Position numbers and translations under genes: made by a program. DNA of 5,848 bases from Bordetella parapertussis (lineage in GTDB: Bacteria > Pseudomonadota > Gammaproteobacteria > Burkholderiales > Burkholderiaceae_B). Numbering within the stretch: the first letter of the stretch is position 1; each line of letters opens with the position of its first letter. The stretch is from contig CAMAYM010000135.1 in NCBI GenBank assembly GCA_945862495.1, forward strand, positions 1-5,848, in the 5' to 3' direction. Shown here one piece after another: positions 1 through 5,848 of this stretch. The notes beneath the pieces were generated by a model. It was not told the origin of the DNA. It searched no databases and worked only from the letters and a program-made list of their open reading frames with translations.

Positions 1-5
1 TAGCG

Positions 6-1028
6 ATGACTCAGATAGTCAATGACCTGATTGAGCAGGCCCAACAGCAGTTTGAACAAGCAACGGATGCTGCCGCGCTCGAGAACGCTAAAGCGCGCTT
101 TTTGGGCAAACAGGGTAGTCTGACTGAAATGATGAAAGGTTTGGCAAAGCTTGATGCCGAAGCCAAGCGCGAAGAGGGTGCGCGCATCAATCAGATCAAA
201 CAGCAGATTGAAGCTTTACTCAATGCACGTAGAGCGGCATTGGCGCAGGCGCAATTAGATGCGCGACTCGCGGCAGAGACGATCGACGTGAGCTTGCCTG
301 GTCGAGGAATCGCTGCAGGCGGTGTGCATCCAGTCATTCGTACGTGGCAGCGTGTTGAGGAGATTTTCAAGTCAATTGGTTTCGAAGTGGCTGATGGTCC
401 CGAAATCGAAAACGACTGGACGAACTTTACTGCGCTCAACAATCCAGAGAATCATCCCGCTCGTTCGATGCAGGATACTTTTTATGTGGACATGAACGAT
501 GACAAAGGTCTGCCTTTGTTGTTGCGTACGCATACGAGTCCGATGCAAGTGCGTTATGCGCGCATGAATAAACCCCCGATCAAGGTGATTGCCCCAGGCC
601 GGACATATCGCGTTGACAGCGATGCGACACACTCGCCCATGTTTCATCAGGTTGAGGGTCTGTGGATTGATGAGAACATCTCATTTGCAGACTTAAAAGG
701 TGTGTACACCAACTTTTTGCGTTGTTTCTTTGAAACCGAAGATCTTGAGTTGCGTTTTCGACCTTCATTTTTTCCGTTCACCGAGCCTTCGGCCGAGATC
801 GATATGATGTTTACCTCTGGTCCTAATAAGGGTCGTTGGTTAGAAATTTCTGGTTCGGGTCAAGTACACCCAGATGTGATACGTAATTTTGGTCTGGATC
901 CTGAGCGCTATATTGGTTTTGCTTTCGGCTCAGGCCTTGAGAGACTGACCATGTTGCGTTATGGGGTCAACGATCTCAGACAGTTCTTTGAGGGTGATCT
1001 GCGTTTTCTTCGCCAGTTCAACGATTAA
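6..1028 (+). CDS. pheS: Phenylalanyl-tRNA synthetase alpha subunit
   Basis: Catalytic subunit of the cytoplasmic (alpha-beta)2 phenylalanyl-tRNA synthetase, which charges tRNA-Phe with phenylalanine using ATP. The 340-residue protein is of normal family length. Residues 1-90 form the charged, Ala/Gln-rich N-terminal coiled coil that contacts tRNA. The class II catalytic core follows, beginning with the motif 1 region near HPVIRTWQRVEEIF (108-121). Motif 2 has the signatures RTHTSPMQVRYAR (174-186) and GRTYRVDSDATHSPMFHQVEG (starting at 198). FRPSFFPFTEPSAEID lies at 251-266, and motif 3 is GFAFGSGLERLTMLRYG (304-320). Ala306 in GFAFG aligns by motif with the E. coli alanine that shapes the Phe side-chain pocket, so specificity should be normal. 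The ATG at base 6 is the natural start because the helix begins there. Its ribosome binding site lies mostly outside the window and is not visible. pheT follows after 27 bp, as expected for a co-transcribed pair. Confidence 0.98.
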   Translation: MTQIVNDLIEQAQQQFEQATDAAALENAKARFLGKQGSLTEMMKGLAKLDAEAKREEGARINQIKQQIEALLNARRAALAQAQLDARLAAETIDVSLPGRGIAAGGVHPVIRTWQRVEEIFKSIGFEVADGPEIENDWTNFTALNNPENHPARSMQDTFYVDMNDDKGLPLLLRTHTSPMQVRYARMNKPPIKVIAPGRTYRVDSDATHSPMFHQVEGLWIDENISFADLKGVYTNFLRCFFETEDLELRFRPSFFPFTEPSAEIDMMFTSGPNKGRWLEISGSGQVHPDVIRNFGLDPERYIGFAFGSGLERLTMLRYGVNDLRQFFEGDLRFLRQFND

Positions 1029-1055
1029 TTTAGTACAGACCTGAGACGGTTCAAT

Positions 1056-3467
1056 ATGCAATTTCCAGAATCCTGGCTCCGCGCCCTCGTTAATCCCGAG
1101 ATCTCCACAGAGGAGCTGTCACACCGCTTGACGATGGCAGGTCTTGAGGTCGAAGAGACCAACCCAGTTGCACCCGCGTTTTCTGGCGTGGTGGTGGCAC
1201 TGATTATGAGCGCCGAGCAGCATCCCAACGCCGACAAGTTGCGCGTGTGTATGGTGGATACAGGTGCCGACGCGCCCATTCAAATCGTCTGTGGTGCCCC
1301 TAACGCAGCGGCGGGCCTCAAGGTGCCTCTTGCCACTGTTGGTGCAACACTGCCGGGTGGCATGAACATCGGTATCGCCAAGATGCGCGGTGTAGAGTCT
1401 TACGGGATGCTTTGCTCTGCGCGTGAGTTGGGTTTATCGCAAGATCATGGTGGATTGCTTGTGTTGCCTGAGAGTGCGACAGTGGGCCAAAATATTCGCG
1501 AAGCACTTGCTCTGAACGATACGCTCTTTACTCTCAAGCTCACCCCCAATCGTGCAGATTGCCTCTCTATTTTAGGTGTCGCCCGTGAAGTCGCTGCGTT
1601 GACAGGCGCTGAGCTATGTATGCCCGCCATGACGCCGGTTCAGGTGACCTTGGATGAAATGCTGCCTGTTGAGGTGCTCGCGCCTGACTTGTGCGGACGT
1701 TTTGGTGGTCGCATTGTGCGTGGCGTCAATGCCCGTGCAGTAACGCCTGCTTGGATGATTGAACGCCTTGAGCGTGCCGGACAGCGCTCAGTCACTGCCT
1801 TGGTCGATATTTCCAACTATGTGATGCTCGAGTTGGGTCGACCCACCCACGTATTTGATTTGGACAAGTTACCTGAGCCAAAGATGGAAATACGCTGGGG
1901 ACGTAAGGGTGAGACGCTGACACTGCTCAATGAACAGACGATTGCGCTCGACGAATCCTATGGCGTCATTGCCAGCGGTGGTGCGCCTGAAAGTTTGGCA
2001 GGCATTATGGGCGGTCTCGGTGTTGCTGTGTCACTCGATACCCAAAATATTTATCTTGAGGCTGCATTCTGGTATCCGGATGCCATTGCAGGCCGCGCTC
2101 GCAAACTCAAGCTCAATTCCGAAGCAAGCCACCGCTTTGAGCGTGGAGTTGACTTTAATAATATCCCAGAACATATTGATTTTATTACAAATTTAATCAT
2201 TGACATCTGTGGTGGTCATGCAGGACCGATTGATGACCAGCATATCAATTTGCCTAAGCGACACCCTGTCAAAATGCGCTTGGACCGCTGTTGCCGCATT
2301 CTTGGGGTGAAGGTCTCCCAAGCCGATGTCGAGCAAACCTTTACGCGATTGGGATTTTCATACACTGTGGCAGATCAGGTGTTTGTTGTTGATCCACCTT
2401 CCTACCGCTTTGATATCCAGATCGAAGAAGATTTGATTGAAGAAATTGCCAGGATTGTTGGCTTTGAAAACATTCCTGCCGTGCCCCCGATTGCGGCGGC
2501 ACGGATGCGTGTGGATCCTGAGGTCACGCGCTCTGCTCACACGATTCGTCATCAAGTTGCCGGCTTAGGTTACCAAGAGGTCATTAACTTTTCCTTTGTC
2601 GAGGCGGCATGGGAAGAGGGCATGTGTGGCCAAAAAGATCCCATTCGTTTGCTCAATCCAATTGCAAGCCAATTAGCGGTGATGCGTTCCTCGTTGTTAC
2701 CAGGTTTGATTGCCAACATTCGATACAACGCGAATCGTAAACAGTCACGTGTGCGCGCTTTTGAGCTTGGTCGTGTGTATGTGAAAGATCCCTTAGTGAC
2801 AGATGGTCCCTTGACAGTCGCGGGCGTCCATCAACCTCAGCATATTGCACTGGCTGCCTGGGGTTCTGTCCGCGAGGATCAATGGGGTGCGTCGACACGG
2901 GCTGTAGATTATTTTGACGTTAAACACGATCTCGAAATTTTGTTTGGTGTCAAAGCGTCATCACTTCGCTTTAACGTCAAACAGCACCCCATTTTGCATC
3001 CTGGACGCAGTGCAGCAATCGAGCTAGAGGGTGAGCATATTGGCTGGATTGGAGAGCTACATCCTCGCTGGGTGCAGGAGCAGGAGTTACCCACGGCCCC
3101 TGTATTGCTTGAGGTTCGCCTGGATGCACTGACTGCAGTTTCGATGCCTGAGGTCAGAGAGCTTTCACGTCAACCTTTAGTGCAGCGCGACTTGGCTATT
3201 TGGGTTTCTACCGATACGCCTGTACAGGTCTTATTGGATACCATAGCAACAACGATAGCCGCTGATCCAAATCTGAGCGTTGTTCAGCATGTAGGACTGT
3301 TCGATGTTTGGAGAGATCCCGCCAAGAGTGAATCGAAAGAAAAGAGTTTGGCTTTTAGGGTGTCGTTGCAAGACAATGAAGTGACCCTTGATGATGCGCG
3401 TGTCGATGCTTGCATGAGCACAATCCGCGTGGCACTTGAAGTTGGTCATCAGGCACGACCACGATAG
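1056..3467 (+). CDS. pheT: Phenylalanyl-tRNA synthetase beta subunit
   Basis: Partner of PheS. It binds tRNA-Phe and hydrolyses mischarged Tyr-tRNA-Phe. The 803 residues are full length and the domain order is the long bacterial form. MQFPESWLRALVNP is the standard N-terminus. An EMAP/OB-type tRNA-binding domain spans about 40-150 (HPNADKLRVCMVDTG at 56-70, MRGVESYGMLCSARELG at 110-126). The B3/B4 editing domain covers about 210-370 (GRPTHVFDLDKL at 261-272, ESLAGIMGG at 312-320, NSEASHRFERGVD at 354-366). The B5 domain (about 400-475) carries the acidic RFDIQIEEDLIEEIARIVG stretch (451-469), whose Asp and Glu residues bind Mg2+ in relatives. A catalytic-like core follows (about 490-690). The C-terminal ferredoxin-fold anticodon-binding domain (about 705-800) contains QRDLAIWV and KSLAFRVSLQD. 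The start is supported by the canonical N-terminus. The Shine-Dalgarno match is weak (GAG about 10 bases upstream). No frameshift or missing domain is seen. Confidence 0.98.
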   Translation: MQFPESWLRALVNPEISTEELSHRLTMAGLEVEETNPVAPAFSGVVVALIMSAEQHPNADKLRVCMVDTGADAPIQIVCGAPNAAAGLKVPLATVGATLPGGMNIGIAKMRGVESYGMLCSARELGLSQDHGGLLVLPESATVGQNIREALALNDTLFTLKLTPNRADCLSILGVAREVAALTGAELCMPAMTPVQVTLDEMLPVEVLAPDLCGRFGGRIVRGVNARAVTPAWMIERLERAGQRSVTALVDISNYVMLELGRPTHVFDLDKLPEPKMEIRWGRKGETLTLLNEQTIALDESYGVIASGGAPESLAGIMGGLGVAVSLDTQNIYLEAAFWYPDAIAGRARKLKLNSEASHRFERGVDFNNIPEHIDFITNLIIDICGGHAGPIDDQHINLPKRHPVKMRLDRCCRILGVKVSQADVEQTFTRLGFSYTVADQVFVVDPPSYRFDIQIEEDLIEEIARIVGFENIPAVPPIAAARMRVDPEVTRSAHTIRHQVAGLGYQEVINFSFVEAAWEEGMCGQKDPIRLLNPIASQLAVMRSSLLPGLIANIRYNANRKQSRVRAFELGRVYVKDPLVTDGPLTVAGVHQPQHIALAAWGSVREDQWGASTRAVDYFDVKHDLEILFGVKASSLRFNVKQHPILHPGRSAAIELEGEHIGWIGELHPRWVQEQELPTAPVLLEVRLDALTAVSMPEVRELSRQPLVQRDLAIWVSTDTPVQVLLDTIATTIAADPNLSVVQHVGLFDVWRDPAKSESKEKSLAFRVSLQDNEVTLDDARVDACMSTIRVALEVGHQARPR

Positions 3468-3504
3468 TCTTGGTTAATGACCCAATATTTGATAGTTGAA
3501 AAAA

Positions 3505-3822
3505 ATGACAGAACCAAGAACACTCACCAAGGCTGAGCTCGCTGAAATGTTGTTTGATCGCGTTGGATTAAACAAACGTGAAGCTAAGGATATCGTGGAT
3601 ACCTTTTTTGAAGAGATTCGCGATGCGCTCGCGCGCGGAGAGCCGGTCAAGCTCTCAGGCTTTGGTAATTTTCAAGTACGTCATAAACCACCTCGTCCGG
3701 GTCGTAACCCTAAGACCGGTGAAACAATTCCTATCGCAGCAAGACGCGTAGTGACTTTCCATGCAAGCCAGAAGCTGAAAGGTGCGGTTGAGCATCCAGG
3801 CGAACCTGTTTCTGCCAGTTAG
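3505..3822 (+). CDS. ihfA: Integration host factor subunit alpha
   Basis: DNA-bending nucleoid protein that pairs with IHF beta to make sharp turns at specific sites. It acts in transcription, replication and recombination. From the ATG at 3505 the protein has 105 residues, near the usual length. TKAELAEMLFDRVGLNKREA (8-27) is the N-terminal dimerisation helix pair. VKLSGFGNFQVR (48-59) is the HU/IHF core. RPGRNPKTGE (64-73) is the DNA-binding arm, with Pro69 matching the proline that intercalates at the kink. RRVVTFHASQKLK (80-92) closes the fold. The alpha rather than beta or HU assignment rests on the arm sequence, the match to E. coli IhfA and the position after pheT, which is the same gene order as in enterobacteria. 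An in-frame TTG at 3496 would add Met-Lys-Lys. I prefer the ATG, though neither start has a good Shine-Dalgarno and the leader is A-rich. It is probably co-transcribed with pheST. Confidence 0.96.
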   Translation: MTEPRTLTKAELAEMLFDRVGLNKREAKDIVDTFFEEIRDALARGEPVKLSGFGNFQVRHKPPRPGRNPKTGETIPIAARRVVTFHASQKLKGAVEHPGEPVSAS

Positions 3823-3863
3823 CGATACACTGGTGCAACTGTATTTAGCAATTCGACTGGGTT

Positions 3864-4253
3864 ATGACTATTACTGATAAGTCCGTTGTGCTTCCCCCCA
3901 TTCCCGCAAAGCGTTATTTCACTATTGGTGAAGTGAGCGATTTGTGCGGTGTCAAGCCGCACGTGTTGCGCTATTGGGAGCAAGAGTTCACGCAACTCAA
4001 GCCGGTTAAACGTCGCGGCAACCGCCGTTACTACCAGCACCATGAGGTGCTGCTGATTCGCAAGATTCGTGAACTGTTGTATGAACAGGGTTTCACCATT
4101 AGTGGAGCGCGCAATCGTTTGAGTGAGGGTCGTGAGACCCCTCAAGATCCAGATGCAGCAGTGCGTTTGACGGCTCTTGAACTCAATGCTTTACGCACAG
4201 AATTGTTGGGTATCAAAGACCTGTTATCGAGCGTTGCACCGACTCTGTTATAA
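3864..4253 (+). CDS. Small MerR-family transcriptional regulator
   Basis: A 129-residue DNA-binding protein of the MerR superfamily; its target genes are not known from the sequence. After a short Pro-containing lead (1-16), the winged helix-turn-helix runs from KRYFTIGEVSDLCGVKPHVLRYWEQEF (starting at 16) through RRGNRRYYQHHEVLLIRKIRELLYEQG, ending with the helix FTISGARNRL (77-86). The pairs VLRYWE and RRYY are hallmarks of the family. The C-terminal tail (95-129) is short and probably a helical dimerisation segment (LTALELNALRTELLGIKDLL). There is no ligand- or metal-binding domain, and the only cysteine is C28, inside the DNA-binding domain. It should therefore not be called a mercury or copper sensor. 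It lies 41 bp after ihfA on the same strand, in a gene order I recall as common in Burkholderiales. No strong Shine-Dalgarno precedes the ATG. Its TAA stop lies inside the -10 element of the downstream tRNA promoter. Confidence 0.9.
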   Translation: MTITDKSVVLPPIPAKRYFTIGEVSDLCGVKPHVLRYWEQEFTQLKPVKRRGNRRYYQHHEVLLIRKIRELLYEQGFTISGARNRLSEGRETPQDPDAAVRLTALELNALRTELLGIKDLLSSVAPTLL

Positions 4254-4254
4254 T
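4246..4254 (+). promoter_or_regulatory. Extended -10 promoter for tRNA-Pro
   Basis: TGTTATAAT is a full match to the extended -10 form (TGn followed by TATAAT), with the hexamer at 4249-4254. Transcription should begin near 4260-4262, only a few bases before the mature tRNA 5' end at 4265. No good -35 hexamer is seen; the best candidate is TTATCG at 4224-4229 with a 19-base spacer. This fits an extended -10 promoter, which depends less on the -35. The hexamer contains the TAA stop (4251-4253) of the MerR-like gene. Read-through from the upstream operon is also possible. The bases after the -10 are T-rich rather than GC-rich, unlike the discriminators of stringently controlled tRNA promoters. 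This is inferred from sequence only. Confidence 0.7.
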
Positions 4255-4262
4255 TTTTTTCT

Positions 4263-4341
<79 letters not shown>

Positions 4342-4352
4342 GACATAAAATT

Positions 4353-4390
4353 GGGACTAACTCTCTAATAGAGTTAGTCCCTTTGTTATT
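4353..4390. terminator. Bidirectional intrinsic terminator
   Basis: A perfect 12-bp stem, GGGACTAACTCT (4353-4364) with AGAGTTAGTCCC (4370-4381), closes a 5-base loop CTAAT. On the plus strand it is followed by TTTGTTATT, and on the minus strand by AATTTTAT, so both readings end in a U-rich run. It sits 11 bases after the tRNA 3' end and 25 bases after the stop of the convergent minus-strand gene. It therefore plausibly ends both transcripts. The plus-strand tail is interrupted by a G. Confidence 0.85.
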
Positions 4391-4406
4391 AAAGCGTGAG
4401 AATTTC

Positions 4407-4766
4407 TTAGCAGGGATACGCATCCTTTAGCGCGAAAATCAAAATAATCGAAATCTCATCTGTTGGTTTAAAGTTATTTTTTGCGATGAATTTAGCAAGC
4501 ACGATATTGGTCAGGTCACCGGTCATTTGTAGGTCACCTGGTGGACAAAAAATCATAGGCATTTTTTGAGTCTTGTTGTAAACATTCGCAAAGGTGACAC
4601 CTTGACCCATACCAGCGGTATAGGTGTTGAGCATCTCTTTTTTAATTGGGTCCCGTTGCCACTCTCGATACTGAGTGAGCGTAAGGCCTGAAGCAGAGAC
4701 ACTCCCCACAATGCAAGAGAGCCCAAGTAAGGCAAGGAAAAAGGTGTTGCGTAAGAATTTATTCAT
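4407..4766 (-). CDS. Small secreted protein, Rap1a/Tai immunity-family-like
   Basis: A 119-residue predicted periplasmic protein. Residues 1-25 form a Sec signal peptide: Asn-Lys-Phe-Leu-Arg, a hydrophobic run, then a Val-Ser-Ala cleavage site before Ser26. Cys18 is not in a convincing lipobox. The mature part (about 94 residues) has only two cysteines, in FCPPGDLQMTG (73-83) and at the very end (AYPC, 116-119), so a disulfide is likely. The layout resembles the Rap1a/Tai family as I recall it: a TYTAGMGQG-like helix, an FC-P-P turn, an amphipathic helix, and an aliphatic helix ending in A(Y/F)PC. Known members neutralise type VI amidase effectors in the periplasm; many others are orphans of unknown role. 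No effector is adjacent here. Its ATG overlaps the aldolase stop (ATGA), with GGAG eight bases upstream inside the aldolase, so translation is probably coupled. GC is about 43%, below its neighbour. The gene call is firm; the family is by pattern recognition. Confidence 0.75.
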   Translation of the reverse strand: MNKFLRNTFFLALLGLSCIVGSVSASGLTLTQYREWQRDPIKKEMLNTYTAGMGQGVTFANVYNKTQKMPMIFCPPGDLQMTGDLTNIVLAKFIAKNNFKPTDEISIILIFALKDAYPC

Positions 4767-5806
4767 GTGATTGACTCCATCGCCATCAATGTCAGTAATT
4801 GTTTAACTTCCTCTTGAGTCGTGTCCCAATGGCAAACAAGGCGCGCAAGCTTAGGCCCTCTGCGGTAAAAGAGTACGCCTTGGTTGGCGAGTTGATCAAG
4901 GGCGGTTGCAGACATTTCTACAAAGAGCTCGTTGGCTTGAACGGGCGCGATCAGTCGTGCAGCCGGAATTATGTTAATACCTTGCGCAAGTTGTTGTGCG
5001 GCCGCATTCGATTGTCTGGCTAAGCGCAACCAGAGATCATTTTCGACATAGGCCAAAATCTGTGCGGAAGCAAAACGCATTTTTGACCAAATCATGCCAC
5101 CTCTGCGAAGATGAAAGTCAATCTTGTCTGCGATGTCAGGATTAAAAACGACGATAGCATCGCTAAGTAAGCCCCCGTTTTTGGTGACACCCAGCGAAAG
5201 AATATCCACACCTGCTTTCCACGTCATTTCTGCGGGGCTGCATCCAAGGTGTGCGAGCGCATTCGCAAAGCGGGCACCATCCATATGAACGGTGAGTTTG
5301 CGTGCATGGGCGAGGGCGCTGAGTTGGCTGATTTCCTCAATGCTATATACAGCACCCAGGTCGGTGGCTTGAACGAGATTGAGCGCAACAGGTTGACTCT
5401 TATGTGCTTGTCCAAAGCCTGCACTATTCAAGTTTTTTTCAAGTGAGATCGGACAAACTTTTCCGTGAATTCCTTCGATAGGTGAGACTTTGAGGCCACC
5501 GCCAAAGAAACCGACAGCATTGCATTCGGAAGTGTTGATGTGGGCTTCTGGGCTGCAATAGACGGCACCAAAAGGTGTACCGCAAGCGGCGAGTGCAAGC
5601 GCATTTGCACCAGTACCTGTTGGAATTGGAAAGACCCTGAGCTTGGACTCAAATACTTCGCTTAGAGTTGCGCTGAGATCTGAGGTGAGTGCATCTGCGC
5701 CGTAACCTACTGCGCTACCCTGATTGGCACGCACAAGCGCTTCGATGATTTCTGGAGCAGCACTGCCGCAGTTGTCGCTTCTAAATTCGAGTGTTGTTTG
5801 AATCAT
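4763..5806 (-). CDS. Low-specificity threonine aldolase (PLP-dependent)
   Basis: A fold-type I PLP enzyme that cleaves L-threonine or allo-threonine to glycine and acetaldehyde, and can work on related beta-hydroxy amino acids. It is cytoplasmic. The 347 residues match the usual length. FRSDN (8-12) begins the fold. PTGTGANALAL (62-72) is the phosphate-binding turn. His89 in PEAHINTSECNAVGFFGGG stacks on the cofactor ring. Asp176 and Arg179 in VHMDGARFANAL contact the pyridine and substrate. Lys209 in SLGVTKNGG is the Schiff-base lysine. RLVCHWDTT (322-330) near the C-terminus resembles the carboxylate-binding region of relatives. All key residues are present, so it should be active. The start fits the family N-terminus, but AAGGGA, the only Shine-Dalgarno-like sequence, lies 14 bases away, separated by a run of seven C. 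It overlaps the downstream secreted-protein gene by 4 bp. An ltaE-like name would fit, but the subclass cannot be fixed here. Confidence 0.93.
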   Translation of the reverse strand: MIQTTLEFRSDNCGSAAPEIIEALVRANQGSAVGYGADALTSDLSATLSEVFESKLRVFPIPTGTGANALALAACGTPFGAVYCSPEAHINTSECNAVGFFGGGLKVSPIEGIHGKVCPISLEKNLNSAGFGQAHKSQPVALNLVQATDLGAVYSIEEISQLSALAHARKLTVHMDGARFANALAHLGCSPAEMTWKAGVDILSLGVTKNGGLLSDAIVVFNPDIADKIDFHLRRGGMIWSKMRFASAQILAYVENDLWLRLARQSNAAAQQLAQGINIIPAARLIAPVQANELFVEMSATALDQLANQGVLFYRRGPKLARLVCHWDTTQEEVKQLLTLMAMESIT

Positions 5807-5826
5807 ATTGGGGGGGATGTTCCCTT
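5807..5826 (-). promoter_or_regulatory. Aldolase translation leader with C7 run
   Basis: Read on the minus strand, AAGGGA (5826-5821) is the only Shine-Dalgarno-like sequence before the aldolase ATG. It is separated from the start by 14 bases that include seven consecutive C (5816-5810). GGGA can pair with the nearby TCCC through a 3-base ACA loop, forming a small hairpin over the ribosome site. The long spacing and possible masking suggest weak or length-sensitive initiation. The rest of the leader to the window edge (22 more bases) shows no clear promoter. Confidence 0.4.
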
Positions 5827-5848
5827 AAAGATCAATCAGTATTTCGAA

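Noticed and set aside
1930..2196. 88-residue open frame inside pheT on the same strand
   Set aside because: It lies in another frame wholly within the strongly supported pheT. It has no recognisable protein features and is best explained as a shadow frame.
3819..4145. 108-residue antisense open frame over the MerR-like gene
   Set aside because: It runs opposite a conserved MerR-type sequence and shows no domain or ribosome site. It is a mirror of the real gene's codon bias.
4211..4223. Near-match to the IHF consensus (WATCAANNNNTTR, one mismatch) upstream of the tRNA-Pro promoter
   Set aside because: By rough estimate, several one-mismatch matches are expected by chance in a window of this size, and this one lies inside a coding sequence. 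Proximity to ihfA alone is not evidence.
4513..4538. Short direct repeat AGGTCACC (4513-4520 and 4531-4538)
   Set aside because: Only two copies of eight bases within a coding region, not in a regulatory position and explained by coding sequence.
5433..5439. Run of seven T inside the aldolase gene as a frameshift or slippage site
   Set aside because: It encodes Glu-Lys-Asn in frame, the reading frame is intact on both sides, and a seven-base run is common by chance.

Overview
This window looks like an ordinary chromosomal segment of a betaproteobacterium, most likely order Burkholderiales. The evidence is the gene order pheS-pheT-ihfA-merR-like-tRNA-Pro, which I recall as typical of that group, together with the protein sequences and a GC content near 50% in the stretches I counted by hand. 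That GC is low to moderate for the order, so a lower-GC lineage (Alcaligenaceae-like or Polynucleobacter-like) is possible. I cannot name a genus.

Left part, 6-4253, plus strand: four closely spaced genes that probably form one operon. pheS and pheT encode the two subunits of phenylalanyl-tRNA synthetase (27 bp apart). ihfA follows after 37 bp and encodes the alpha subunit of integration host factor. A small MerR-type DNA-binding protein follows after 41 bp. Transcription probably enters from outside the left edge, since pheS starts at base 6. The first three genes are intact, full-length housekeeping genes.

Middle, 4246-4381: a tRNA-Pro (anticodon GGG, CCA encoded) has its own near-perfect extended -10 promoter, which overlaps the stop codon of the MerR-like gene. 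It ends in a 12-bp perfect hairpin that is U-rich on both sides and can stop transcripts from both directions.

Right part, 4407-5806, minus strand: a two-gene unit running toward the tRNA. The first gene is a PLP-dependent low-specificity threonine aldolase. Its stop codon overlaps, in an ATGA arrangement, the start of a small secreted protein whose C-terminal half resembles the Rap1a/Tai immunity-protein family. No type VI effector is visible beside it. The small gene is poorer in GC (about 43%) than its partner (about 51%), and is the least ordinary item here.

No CRISPR array, insertion sequence, prophage or clear attachment-site duplication is visible. I do not see strong evidence for an undescribed system. 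The Rap1a-like orphan coupled to an aldolase, the tRNA promoter overlapping a stop codon, and the C7 leader of the aldolase are the points worth a second look.
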